Below are positions 41,560 through 53,767 of a stretch of DNA of 64,000 nt, in pieces. Within the stretch, counting starts at the first letter, position 1; each line of letters begins with the position of its first letter. The position numbers and the translations under genes were made by a program. The DNA comes from Sweltsa coloradensis (lineage: Eukaryota > Arthropoda > Insecta > Plecoptera > Chloroperlidae): the NCBI GenBank assembly GCA_024449915.1, contig JAMZAV010000167.1, positions 124,001 through 188,000 of the forward strand, written 5' to 3'. Under the pieces are notes generated by a model. That model searched no databases. It had not been told where the DNA came from and saw only the letters and a list, made by a program, of their open reading frames with translations.

Positions 41560-44500
41560 TTATAATAATACAATTCCATGGTCCCGTTCCAATTTTCGTC
41601 GAGCTTTCAATGGCACAATACCCATGAGGTCAGAAGGAGTTGGGAGGCCAGCTGTAGATTTGGAAGATTGTTGATAGAATACTTCTGTTTTCCCACATTG
41701 GTAACCATAGACTGTGCTGTCTTCACATCTAGAACAAAGAAAGAAACACTCATTCATCATATTACGGCAAATAAATACATACTGTAACCCAACACTCCAA
41801 CAGTAATGTTAATTCCTTACAAAGTTACCACAAAGGTTCTAGTGTGAAAAATGCCTATCGGCTGGTTAGATTGGAGAAGGGTTGACAGGTTGGGAAAGCA
41901 AAGAGAACATAAATCATAGCCTGAAGGGCTGGGAGTGACAAAACTTTTCATCTTCTGATGACAACTGCAGCTAATTTAAAGTTGTTACCTTAATCCATGA
42001 CGCGTTTCGTCCTTCTGGGACTCATCAGGCAGATGGTGGCCACTAAAAATCAGCTAACTACATGCAAACAAAACTCACAACACATAACCAAACCTGTGGC
42101 AAAGTTACCACAAAGTGCATCACAATTAAAACAATATACAATTATTAGTAGGCCCTACAGCATTATAGTAGGGGAGCCTCGGGAGGATGCATACACTTGG
42201 AGGGTTAAAACTAGGGATGTGCGAACGTTCGAAATTCGAACTCGAACTTTTTTAAAGTTCGAGTTCGGTTCAAGTTCGAAAAAAGTTTGAAGTTCGAAAA
42301 AAAATATTTTTTTTTTTACTAATTTGTAGTGGTGTGTGGTCAAATATTATTTGACAAGTCAAAAAATGGTTCCCAGTTTACAGGTACAAATTTAAAAAAC
42401 AAAAAATTAGATGGTGGAGGTGCCGGTCCAGAAGTTACATACTTTCTTGGTGGAGGTGCCGGTCCAGACTTATCACTATTTTACCTATTATGACGGTTTG
42501 ATATACCTTTAAGTAGGGTTCGAGTTCGATAAAGTTCAAAATTTTTGTTAAGTTCGAAGTTCGGTTTTTTTAACTGGGAAAGTTCGAGTTCGAGTTCGAA
42601 GTCAAAATAGTGGGTTCGCACATCCCTAGTTGAAACATACAAGATATCTTGCCCAGAAATGAGATGATTATGAAATGAAATGGATTTTTTGTTATTTGTC
42701 AGTTATTTAACTGAATAGGATAGATGAATAAAGAAAAAGAAAAGAAAAAGAAAGAAATAAAATAAAAATAAAAATAAATCTTCAAATAGTATTGCTTTGA
42801 CGATCTTAATTTAGGTGGGGGTGCCGAGTACCTTAATATAGATAAGTCAACCCGATAGGTTAGGACAGGTCATTGAATGGGAGTGTGAGAACGTAGATAT
42901 TGTTACCTATGTATTTTTCATTTTTGGTGATCAACCCATTTTAGTCATTATCAACAGACACAGTAAGCCCAAGGCCTACTTCTACTTTTGGAAAATTTGT
43001 TTGAAATTTAAAAAAAAATTGCTAAGATAAAAAAAAAACTATTTAAGGTACGAAGTAGTGTGATACAGAAGAAAATGGGAGTTGAGAGCTTTAAGTTCAA
43101 GATGGGTAAGGAAGGACTACGGTGGTATGGACACATGAGGAGAATGGAGAAGAATAAGATCCCAAGACAAGCATTTTGAATCAGTGAATGAGAGAAAAAG
43201 AGTGGGAAGACCTAGGGATAGATAGCAGGACCAGGTACAAGCAGATGTGATGTGTGTGGAGGAGAGAGGAGAGGATTGGACAGTGATGGGAGATAGAGAG
43301 AGATGGTGGGACGACAGAAAAAAGTGGAGAGAGTTGGTGTCGCGACAAGAGAAAGAAATACACGAAAATGATGTGTTGAGCTTGGCAGACCGATACTGAT
43401 TCCTGGGATGCCCAAGATCAATGGTAGAAACACGTCTTTACCTAACTAAATAGATGTTGGAATAAAGAATAGCAATATATATTAATAATAATATTGATAT
43501 TGAAGTTTCTATGTGATAAATAATAAAGATTAAAAAATATGTCACAGCCCAGCCCTAATTCATGTAGCCCTACACTTATACACCCTAGGCCTATAATGAC
43601 TAGGGAAGACAAAACTAGTATGTAATTACAAATGTGAAATGTGTATGTTTCCACAATAAGATTCAAAATTCAAAAGGGTAAATAGATAGCATGTAGCTTT
43701 TCACGAAGGTTCATATTGAATCATCAATCAATTTCATCAATAGAGTCTCCACATAAGTAAAATCAACTCCATTTACTAGCATATTATTTGGAAAAGAAGA
43801 GGTAAATTATAAATTAACATTAAGAAAAACTGCTTCTTATTCTACCAATACCATACATATTTAGTACGGATGTGCGAATGTTCGAAATTCGAACTCAAAC
43901 TTAATAAAAGCTTGAGTTTGAGTGAAAAAGAAGTTCAAAGTTTTTTTTACTAATTTGTAGTTGTGTGCGGGCACCTATTATTTGGCATGTCAAAAAATGG
44001 TTTTCAGTTCACAGGTACAAATTTAAAAAAACAAAAAATTGGATGGTGAAATGGCCGGTCCAGAAGTTAAATACACTTTCTTGGTGGAGGTGCTGGTCCA
44101 GACTTATCACTATTTTACCCATTATAGGCTAACTGTTTGTGATCCCTTTAAGTTCAGTTCGAGTTCGGTTTGAAATTTTTGTGAAGTTTGATTTTCAAAA
44201 CTATGAAAGTTTGAGTTCAAAGTAAAAGTAGTGGGTTTGAAGAACTTCAATATTTAGGAAGCAATAGATGTTTCTAATACCTGACTACAACTTCTGTGAG
44301 GTTTTTCATTTGGCGGAAGTCATGGTGTAAGCTCCCGACCATATCCAGTTCTAGACATCCCCAGGCTCCACCTCTCTTCAGCATGTCCCACTTAGGGTCG
44401 AGGGAGATGTAGCTGTAAGAGTCTGTGTCTCCACTTGCGGCTGTGTGCTCCAAACAATGGTTGAGGTGGGTCTCAAGTCTTCCAAGGCTGCCAACACTGG

Positions 44501-47500
44501 TTTCCCACTGAAATCAAGCAAGGCTCAACTTATACTAAACACATAAAATATATTAGAATAGAGAAAGTATGGTATGTATATTGTATAATAATATTAATAA
44601 ATGCTCTGTCTATTGGATTGCCTCTTGTTGTGGGTGCAATGGGACATTTCTACATGATCTTTAGATTTTAAAGTGTCTAATGGTAGATACTGGGAAGCTT
44701 CGCAAACGCTTTTTCAGGCGCGTTGTTGGATGAGCGTACCTAATTTTTTTTAAACAAAAAAAGTGTATAATTGCAATTTTATGAGAAATAATTTTTCGAT
44801 TACGCTCAAATTTCCCACGAACATATAAATTCATAAAATTAAGGTTTTGTGAAAAAATCATTACAATCGGATAAAGCATGTAGGTGTTATAAGTCGAAGA
44901 AATTTTAAAAATCAAATTTCACAAGAATGTATTAATTCATAAAATAAAGGTTCTGTGAAAAAATCATTATTATTATCGAATAAAGCATGTAGGCCTGGGT
45001 GTTATAAGTCCAAGATGATTTTTTAAATCGAAAAAAATCGTAAAATTGCGATTTTCATAAGAAATAATTTTTCGATTGCACTCAAAAACGTGGCAGTTCT
45101 AAGTTCAGAGATTTCGAAGGCCTCCAGAAAATTTCATCGCAATTGGAGTATTGGTTTCGCCGGAATCGTGTGGACAAACACACAAAAATACAAAAAAAAA
45201 AAAAAACATTCCGGATTTTTTTCTCCAGTGTAGTGAAATGGAATCTTTGCAACGCTCATCCATTTTTGTTCACAAGTCACTTATTGTTGAAGGCTATTGC
45301 TATTGGATTTATAACTTACTTGCTGATGTTTGTGAGATGGACTCACCTTGTATGATTGGCAGGTTCAATAGACAAAACATACAATTTTATTTAAGTATTC
45401 TTTATCTTTCTAACATTCCTTTTGTCTAGAATGCTACATATCAATATTTATTAGGTATCACATTGGCCAATTTATGTGAATGTAAAGCATGAAGGAGATT
45501 AACATGCTCAAAATTATTCTGAATATGGCAAAGAAAGTACAGCCTGTGGAAGAAAGTGAGGTACCAATATGTAAAATAAACACAGCCTATAGCATATTTA
45601 CCAATGAATGGATAAGTTCAGGGTCTTGACTAAATTCTTCCTCCATCAGTAACAAAAGGGCCATGTTGAGTTGACCAAATACATATAAAACAGCCTTCTC
45701 TGGATTTTCTTCGGTCTTTGTTTCTAAGTCACGCTTGCTTTCAATTTCCTTTTTGTAAGCATTCTTTTCTAGTCTAGATAGCATGTTTACCGCTGGCAAA
45801 GCCTCTTCTGTTAGAAATCCATAGTCTGCTAGATCACTAGGAGTTGTGTCTCGACTACAAAATCCACTCGACTTCTCTTCTTGAGCCAAGAGGCTGAGTT
45901 TAGACATGAGAGGAGTTAGAGGAAGGCTCCCTAGAGTTCTTGTTCTAACGGAAGGCGATTCAAGGACGCCACTGGTGAATGAGGTGGTCTTCCGACGATT
46001 ATCGCAAGAGTCGCCATTGTCACTTGTCAGAGATTTAAGAGGAAGACTTAAGGACCGTCTGTAGACTTCTTGTTTTGCAGATGATTGTGGAGATGAATCT
46101 ATTGTTTTTAAGCACTCTGGAAAGTTTGATGGTGGGATTTTTCGCAAAGAGGCGATTTCATTACGTTCTTCCTTTACACTCTCTACATCTACAGTAGATG
46201 GTAATTTTTTAATACTGTGCAAGTCTATGGTTTCTGGTTTCAGTTCTTTAGAAGTTGAAGGTGGACACTCTCCTTCTCGATTGAGCATCTGATAGTGTTG
46301 AGCCAGGTGTTCGTCAAACAACGAGCGAGAAATGGGAAGTCCGTCACATCGAAACACGGGGAAATACGGGTCTGTTATGGTGTTAAAAAAGTGCCTCACT
46401 TTTGAAGTACCATCAGGGGACACATCATTACTTTCCCCCACTAAATCACGAGCCACTTGTGGAAGACCAAAACTATAACACTTCATTGGAACTCGGTTTG
46501 AGGATATTTTGGGGAGTTGGTGAATATTACTCAAGCTTTGACAACGATTTAGCTCACTGTGTGGATAACTGTGTAAGACATTTGAAACTTCATTTGTTTT
46601 CTGACTTTTCTCTAAATCTCTTGATTGAGTTTGTACTTTCATTGCATCTTTGACAACATCAGGAATAATTTGATCAACTTCATATTTAGAAACCAAATTA
46701 TTAACTTTATTTCTATCATCACTTTCAGGAATACGACAAATGGAAACTACTCTTTCATGTAAGACTTTACTAAAATTAATATCTCTTACAGATTTAGAAG
46801 CGTCACTACTGCACATGGGAGGCACAATTGAATTTACTTTACTTTCAATATGACAAACTGGCAAATCATTTCCTTTTACAACCATTGCCAAGTTGGAATC
46901 TTCTAACATATCAGTTTCTCCCTCCTTCTCTTCTGGAACAGTGAATATTCTTGAAATATCTCTCTTCATTGATGACATATTATTATGTTCTTTTTGGGTG
47001 TAGGCAGTTTTTCCCATTGTAGTTTGTACTTTCTGGTGTTTTCTTCTATTCGCAACACATTCAAATAATGATTGAGATGATGTAGCTTCTTGCGATAGCT
47101 TGAGGTACTCCTTGTGCTCGACATAAACTGTGAGCAGTTGAACTCCAACAGGTAGATGGAATGGTATTGAAACATTATCAGCAGGTGACTAAAAAAAGAA
47201 ACATTATTTCACTATTCTTCCAAATCAAATTATAGAATGATGCAAAGCTCAGAGTTAATCTACACATAAATTAAACAATAGGTGATGTGACTAGGGGTGT
47301 GCGAGTACCGAGTACTATACTTCCCTACTTACCAGCTGATGTGGTACTAAGTAGGCCTACCTAAAATGTTGAGTCAAGTAGAGTATTTGCTACTGGAACT
47401 CAAGCTAATTTTTAATGTTTTAAACTTTTTAAACCTAGAATACATTTTGGATCCAAACTTTTGTACTTAAACACAAATATTCTCTAGAGAAAGATTAAAT

Positions 47501-50500
47501 TTGTTTTTTATATTGATTAACACAGTATTTACATATATCTCAGGTATTTTTTTAAAGTATAAAGTTGTGGGGTATGCGGAGCAATTTGCCAATTGTATTT
47601 ATGTCCTACTCTTTAAAGCGGCAGAGGAGGGGAAAAGAAGAGTAGGAAGGCCAAGAGAGAAATGGGAAAGATTAATTCAAGAAGACGTTGGAAAACGGGA
47701 TCAAGTGTGGGAGCATGTGGCAAGAGTAAAGCTGTGGGAGGACAGAAGAGAGTGGAGTAAATTGGTAGAGAGGAAGGAGTTAGATGATGTGGAAGAAACA
47801 CTGAGTCTGGCAAGCTTAGTATCTACAGTTTCATGCCCTAGATAATGGTGGAAAACCACCACTCAACCCGACATCGTTGGAACTGAGTTATGATGATTAT
47901 TATTTACAATTGACAAATATTGTGAGTAGGCACTAGGCATTCAGAGGAAGAGTAATTAGTGCAATAAAAAGAAAAAAGTCCTACTCCGACACAAATTTAG
48001 ACTCGATACTAGAGTTATTTTCAGTACTCAGGCTCAGCTTAAACTCAAAACTTGCACACCTCTAAATGACATCAAGTCAGCAATCTGGAAAAGAACATTT
48101 GGATGCTGTATTATTGGTGTTGAATTGTCTTTGTGTTGCCAAATACCGATAGTAGCTAGGCCTACTAGTTATAAAAAAACAAAATATGAATGGTCCATGA
48201 ATTGTAAAATGTATTGGGTTCCTAAATTCAACATAATATCACACTATAGGCCTACCCAAGTACTGTAGGCCTACTGTACTTCAAATAGGTGGTAGATTAG
48301 AAACTTTAGCCTAAATACAACAAGTCAGCAACCCTTGTTAATGGGTTAATTAAAAGTATCTGTTGATTGTATTTGTAGTAAAGTAGCTGTAAGTAGTAGC
48401 TAAATTTAATTTACAGTCGTGTTTTTAATAAAGATTTTAATAAAGACATGTCTTCCCCCGCCCCCCATTGATTCTTTATTAAGATTTTTAAATGATTCCT
48501 TCCAAAATCCCCAATTTATTGTACTACTCTAAATTTATTGACAAAATATGGTGAAAGCCGTGACGATTGACATTGAGTATGAGGCCTCATACCGTCATAC
48601 AGTCATACTAACCATGATGACTTGGTTTTAAAATATCTGCAACGGTAATGTATAACAAAAGATATAGGGCGTAAGAATAAATCAATCTTGGTAGGCCTAC
48701 CTTGATTCGATATGGGTCTGTAAAAACAAGACTCTTTGTTAGACCTGCACAAAGCTGAGTGGCAACTACTCGATTTTGGTAGAGTACGATGCCACCTAAA
48801 ACACCTTTTTTCTCCTGACAACAGTGCAGGATCTGTATGGCTTCAAGAAAAACATTACTGGCACTCTGCAACAGATTGAATCAAAACCATGATTGTTGTG
48901 GAGAACACCATGAATAGTACAGTATCTAGGTCATGTACACCATCGACCCTAAGTAAATCAAGAGCTCTAGTTGTATCTACTACACCCAGCCCTTGATTTA
49001 CTTCTGTTCGTGGGTGTAGGCCTACTTGTTAAATAACCCTGTAAATGAGTTGACGGTTGATCAACTTACTTTTGGCAGTTGAATTGTTGGAACTGTTCCA
49101 AAGATATCAATGCCATATTGCAAAACTGGTAGAAATGTGTCAAATATATGCCGCAACTTATCCTTTAAATTATATCCTGCTAAGTAGCAGTTTTTTGAGA
49201 TTGTGTCCAAGTCTTGATGGTATAACTGAAGCACATCATGAAGGATTGAAGCTCGATACTCTATAATTCTATCAGGGATATTGCAATCTGTACCAATAGC
49301 CTGAAAAATAAATTGAAACAGAACGAGATCAGAACTAGGCCTAGGTGTGCCACACTAGTGCACACATCCGACTGCAAGAGCTAACTTTACAAAGCTTGAG
49401 GCAATTCAAAACCGTGCCACGAAGGCTATTTTTCACAAATCAAGGTTTTATTCAGATAGTGCGACGCAGAGGCTACATGCTTGCGACCTTCCTTCCATTG
49501 TGAATTTCTGTAAAGAAGCAGATGTTAAGTTCCTTCGACAACAAATCACTGGTTCTGCAGATTTGAATCCATTTCATCGTATCGCTCTAGACAATAAACC
49601 CCGTACACATAACCCAGGAACTTTGATCATCCCTCCTCGTGCACGAACTTCATCATATCAAAACGCATTCAACTTCATTCTGCATCAATATGGAACACTC
49701 TACCGGCTGTCGTGAAAACTTCCAGATATTTCAATATGAAATTAGGAACCATTTCAAAATTTCTTAATGAGAACGTATTTACATTTTTAAATCAAGTTAT
49801 AACATGCTGGAAGTCATCAAATTATTGTTCAGCATCATTTGTACACTCTTTACTATCAATTGTTTACCATCATTTGTTCACCCTTGACTAGGCTACTTTT
49901 ATATTATTTGTTAGTTTATTTCTATTGTAGTCCATTTTATAATATGGTTTTAAGAGTCTTAGGCATAGTAAGTTAGACACTTTGTGACTGGGGCCTCATG
50001 GCCCTATTCTAATTTTCTATGGAGTTGTGCATCTTAATTTTTGATTAGGTAGCCTATTTGTACAATTTCAAAAATAAATAGGCCTAATAATAATAATTAC
50101 GGTAGCCTACTATAACTTTATATTAGCAGGATGAATAACATAATTTAGGCATTTATGATTCAAGTGACCTGATTCCCAGAAGATCTGGAACCGGATCCAA
50201 ATTTTGCTACCCTAGGCTAGACTAGGCATAGTGGCATAGTTCAAAGCATTGAAAATTTTCAATTTTTTTTTTTTTTTTTTACAATTTCCTCTTTTATTAG
50301 ATACAAGTTGATTTTAGGGCCTATCACAAAATTAGATATATACAAAATTACAAACACATTTTACAGACCTAATAAAATAGTTCCTTTCCTCCTAGTTCCT
50401 CCTAGGCCTAGTACATTTTAGGCCTACTCAGGGAAACAAAGTTGCCAGGGATAGGTATAAAACATGGGCAACTGGTGATAATTGTTTTATTAAATATCAT

Positions 50501-50924
50501 TGTACATAACAATATAATATGTACTCAGCAAACACAATAAAAAAAATAAAAAAACAATAAAACAAATAAACAAATAGGCCTAAAAGCATATTGTGAAAAT
50601 TTTCAAGCCTTGTTGAAAATTTTCAACGTTCCATCACTAGCTAGGCAACATCCAAAATTGAAAGGCATAGCGGGCCCTAGCCTACTTACAATGACATACT
50701 GCCCACATTGTTGAAATGCAAACTTTCCACTGTGCAAAGAGAGGATACGAGGACAACTGAATGCCGAGATGAAGAACTGTGTAGCACCCATCAACTGTCC
50801 ACATAAAGCCAACCGTTGTTGATCTGTTACCCAGTTTGGATAAAAATACAAAATGGCATCTTGTGGATCATCTTCTTCCTTCTGACAAAGCTGAGTGTCA
50901 TACACAAATAGGATGAAGAGTTCC
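41560..50924 (-). CDS. HPS4: HPS4-like BLOC-3 subunit (6 coding exons found; 5' end missing)
   Basis: On the minus strand the exons are 50924-50690, 49300-49070, 48865-48701, 47188-45602, 44507-44281 and 41728-41560. All junctions are GT-AG and the frame is continuous for about 870 residues. The N-terminal longin-like region reads AILYFYPNWVTDQQ...LCGQLMGA and GKFAFQQCGQYVI. A second region (VFLEAIQILHCCQEKKGVLGGIVLYQ...VVATQL) follows. A third, C-terminal region has NLTEVVV, CEDSTVYGY and FYQQ, ending KLERDHGIVLL. These align with vertebrate HPS4. Between them exon 47188-45602 encodes a ~450-residue Ser/Glu-rich, probably disordered linker. With HPS1, HPS4 forms BLOC-3, the exchange factor for Rab32/38 on lysosome-related organelles such as pigment granules. 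The first identified exon starts one base into a codon; the preceding short exon with the start Met was not found. Confidence 0.9.
42214..42626. mobile_element. TA-flanked MITE (GGGATGTGCGAAC), HPS4 intron
   Basis: The termini GGGATGTGCGAAC and GTTCGCACATCCC are perfect partners bordered by TA (42212-42213 and 42627-42628). The subterminal regions are built from TTCGAA/AGTTCGAGTTCG words. A diverged relative lies at 43866-44240 in the same intron. Confidence 0.8.
42660..42780 (+). mobile_element. LINE 3' tail
   Basis: 'ttatttaactgaataggata' precedes an A-rich tail, as at 22120 and 37287. Confidence 0.45.
43045..43425 (+). pseudogene. LINE C-terminal fragment (GRPR...W.DR..W type)
   Basis: The frames read GLRWYGHMRRMEKNKIPRQA, then after a slip KKRVGRPRDR, DWTVMGDRERWWDDRKKWR and DVLSLADRY. 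This is the tail commonly found after RT in non-LTR elements. A related fragment is at 47615-47850. It lies in the last intron of HPS4. Confidence 0.65.
43866..44240. mobile_element. Diverged copy of the GGGATGTGCGAAC MITE
   Basis: 'ggatgtgcgaatgttcgaaattc' and the internal 'tttggtggaggtgc.ggtccagacttatcactattttac' parallel 42214-42626. The right end is eroded ('gtgggtttgaagaac'). Confidence 0.6.
44697..45262 (-). mobile_element. Helentron-like element, subfamily A (copy A5), in an HPS4 intron
   Basis: 'ggcgcgttgttggatgagcg' near 44718 is the subterminal partner. The last ~20 bp of the usual CTAG end are replaced by 'cttcgcaaacgctttttca'. The 5' end is 'gcaacgctcatcc' at about 45262. The interior matches A1 and A7. 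Confidence 0.55.
47294..48062. mobile_element. TA-flanked element enclosing a LINE fragment, HPS4 intron
   Basis: 'ta|ggggtgtgcgagtac' at the left and 'acttgcacacctc|ta' at the right are imperfect inverted partners. Inside, 47615-47845 encodes KRRVGRPREKWERLIQEDVG, LWEDRREWSKLVERKEL and ETLSLA, a LINE C-terminal tail homologous to 43045-43425. Confidence 0.5.
47615..47845 (+). pseudogene. LINE C-terminal fragment
   Basis: An uninterrupted frame encodes GRPREKW...VWEHVARVKLWEDRREW, the Arg/Trp-rich tail of non-LTR ORF2. It is antisense within an HPS4 intron and is not a host gene. Confidence 0.65.
48933..49025. repeat. Short foldback repeat (copy of 22195-22290)
   Basis: 'gtacaccatcgaccctaagtaaatcaag' and 'cagcccttgatttacttctg' pair internally through aagtaaatcaag/cttgatttactt. 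Confidence 0.55.
49370..50112 (+). mobile_element. 5'-truncated LINE with ORF2 C-terminus and (TAA)n tail
   Basis: The frame reads KLEAIQNRATKAIFHKSRF..., then LHACDLPSIVNFCKEADVKF and NPFHRIALDNKPRTHNPG, after which it runs into the 3' UTR shared with 2986-3531. The tail is TAATAATAA. It lies antisense in the intron between HPS4 exons 50690 and 49300. The match to 2986-3531 defines the common 3' UTR of one family. Confidence 0.75.
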
Positions 50925-50952
50925 CTAGAAACATAAATAATGTTATAATTTT

Positions 50953-51352
50953 ATTGGATGAGCGAAGCAAAGACTTCAATTTCACTGACACCCCCCCCCC
51001 AAAAAAAAAAAAATTATCTTAGGCCCTAGCCTAAGTGTTTTTTTTTTTGTATTTTTGACTGTTTGTCTGTTTAGTTCACGCTCTACCGGGCAAACGGCAT
51101 ACCGCATACCCTATGCAATCTTCATGAAAATTTGAGGAGACCTTTGAAATCTCTGAACTTAGACTTGCCACGTTTTTGGGTAGGCTACAATCGATCATAT
51201 TTCTTATGATTATCGAACTTTAATGATTTTTTCGATTTACAATGAGATATTTTCGTGATAGGGCCTAGTGTATTTGGCAAACTTCTACTCCGATCTTGAT
51301 GAAATTTTATGTGAACGTTTAAAATCACTGAAATTATAGGCCTATGTTATGA
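50953..51352 (+). mobile_element. Truncated Helentron-like 5' end
   Basis: It starts TTGGATGAGCGAAGCAAAGAC and 'ttcaatttcactgaca', like 32576 and 34321. It runs into copy A6. It lies just upstream of the first recognised HPS4 exon. Confidence 0.45.
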
Positions 51353-53009
51353 TTGGATGAGCGTAGCGAGCGAAGCGAAGATTCCATTCTACTACACTGG
51401 AGAAAAAATTCCGGAATGTTTTTTTTTTTTTTTCTTTTTGGATTTTTGTCTGTTTGTCCACACGATTCCGGCTAAACCTATACTCCGATTGCGATGAAAT
51501 TTTATGGAGGCCTTCGAAATCTCTGAACTTAGAACTGCCACGTTTTTTAGCGCAATCGAAAAATTATTTCTCATGAAAATCGCAATTTTACGATTTTTTT
51601 CGATTTTTAAAAAATTTCTTCGATTTATAACACCTACATGCTTTATCCGATTTTAATGATTTTTTCACAGAACCTTAATTTTATGAATTTAGGTATTTGT
51701 GTGAAATTTGAGGGCAATCGAAAAATTATTTCTCATGAAAATCGAAATTTTACGGGTTTTTGCTTTTTTAAAAACAATTCTTTGACTTATAACCAGGGGC
51801 GGCTCGTGAGTTATTATTGTGGGGGTGCACATAATTTCGAAGTCATTCTGCGGGAAACAAAGGGGTCTGGGGCGCAGCCCCAGCCGCCGGAGGCGAAAAT
51901 TTTTTCAGACATTAATGGTCTGAAGTACCCGGAAAACGACTTTAGAGTATATTTTTCGAATTTATTGGTCGGGAAAAACTCCTCTATATGTAATTGTTAA
52001 TTATAGAAAACCATCCAAAAAATTATTATTAATATATGCTTGATTAAAATATTACATACCCGAATAATGTCTCTTCATCTCCTCCGACACGCGCCTCAAA
52101 CATCACATCGTATCGTTTTAAAAACTGTTTATTTTTAGATCGCTAATTAACGAAGTCATATTATAGTAATTTTCACTTCACGGCACTATAATAATTTTAA
52201 CACTTTTCGCTCACTTGAAAACTGCTGTTGATCTCACTTCACCAACCCTGTCGCGGACAACTTTCACTGGCTACTGGCCGGAGTGTGAGGGTGAATGAAT
52301 GGCGCGAGCACAATACCAAGGCGTTTGAATGGAAGTAACGGTTTTGACCCTTGTGCACGTGCACAAAACCCAGCTATACCAGACGTTGTATAACAAAAGA
52401 CAACCTGAGGCTTGTTCTGCCGGCCTTTCCGTGTTAAAACCACGTAAAAATGTGTGCACACTCAGAGTGTCATCCCCCAGCGGCAGCACTTACTGCAGAA
52501 TGACTTTTGCCGAATATGCCTTGCTCTGGGCCAGCCAAAATATCCATACAAACAATCCAACGATTTATTGGGAATATTACGAGATTGGCTTCAAACCTTA
52601 AATTTGGAATTTAGTTCGCGCAAATATTTGGGGGTGCACGTGCACCTGTGCACCTATACACGAGCCGCCCCTGCTTATAACACCAACATGCTTTATCCGA
52701 TTGTAACGATTTTTTCACAGAACCTTAATTTTTTTAATTAATATATTTGTTTGAAATTTGAGTACAATCGAATAATTATTTCTTATGAAAATCGAAATTT
52801 TACGATTTTTTTCTTTTTTTTAAATTACGATTAATAAAAAAAATTAAAAATTAAAGTTTATTTTTTATTTAATTTAAAAAATTTAAAAAAAATCTTCAAC
52901 AAAGTAATGATTTTTTCACAGAACAACAGAAAATCCGCATAACACTTGGCTACTCAATGCACCAATTACGCTCATCCAACAACGCGGCGGGACTTAAGCG
53001 TTTTCCTAG
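51353..53009 (+). mobile_element. Helentron-like element, subfamily A (copy A6), split by a hAT
   Basis: The 5' end is TTGGATGAGCGTAGCGAGCG and the 3' end is CGCTCATCCAACAACGCGG, then 'gacttaagcg', TTTTCCTAG and T. With the hAT at 51794-52673 removed it is about 770 bp and nearly collinear with copy A1. Confidence 0.68.
51794..52673. mobile_element. Non-autonomous hAT nested in copy A6, 8-bp TSD
   Basis: The ends CAGGGGCGGCTCGTG and CACGAGCCGCCCCTG are perfect inverted partners. CTTATAAC flanks both sides (51786-51793 and 52674-52681). The empty site 'gacttataacaccaacatgc' is present in copy A1 at about 371-391. The 880-bp interior has no transposase frame. Confidence 0.92.
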
Positions 53010-53192
53010 TTTTAAAGACATTTGAAGAAATATTTCTCATAGTAGGCTACTTTTACGATTTTTTCCCCGGTTTTTGGGCCGATTCTGATCAAACGGGTGG
53101 GGCTACAACGTTCATATATTTTACATTGATGATTAGGGCCTATAGTGATGTAGGGACTAGTGCCTTTTGAATGAAAAAGTTGGTCAAAATTA

Positions 53193-53601
53193 GTGATGAC
53201 ATCGAGTCCAAAAAGTCCGAACCGGTTCTTCCCGGAACCAGTTCTTAAAAAAAAAAAATTGATTTAAGTTTTGTTTTGTTTTCTTAAGTTACAATTTGCA
53301 ATCAGCGGTTAAAAAGTGTCCTTAAAAGCATTCTTCAAAGTTCAAACAATGCGCGCGTCCTTGAACACCCATAGCCTCTGGAGTGGGATGGGCCTAGCAT
53401 AGCTGAATAACTTCACAATCTGTGAGAAAAGAAGCTGTGCTGTTACGCAGCTTTACGTACAAAAAAGAAATAAATTTTTGAATTTGAATTATCAATTATT
53501 TATTACAAATTTTTAACATCACTTTGTAAAAAAAAAATTGGGGGGGAGGGGGAACCGGTTTGAAAAGTCGGAACCGTTTTCCGGGAACCCGATGCCATCA
53601 C
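53193..53601. mobile_element. TA-flanked MITE (GTGATGACATCGAG)
   Basis: The ends GTGATGACATCGAG and 'cccgatgccatcac' are near-perfect partners with TA at 53191-53192 and 53602-53603. The subterminal words GAACCGGTTC and GGAACC repeat on both sides. Confidence 0.75.
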
Positions 53602-53767
53602 TAGACTGGATTAAGGTTTTTACATCAGCTACCTACTGAAGTAGAAGTAGGAGCAGCCAAAACAATCTCAACTGACTCAACATCGTTCTTTGTCTGTGTT
53701 GTAGTAACTGTGATTTTTATTCCCATTTCCGTTGCACCGGTAGGAGGCCCTATTCTTGGAGTAAAGT

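Noticed and set aside
47501..47845. Host gene with GRPREKW motif
   Set aside because: The motif is the known C-terminal tail of LINE ORF2, and a second copy lies at 43045-43425. It is antisense in an HPS4 intron.
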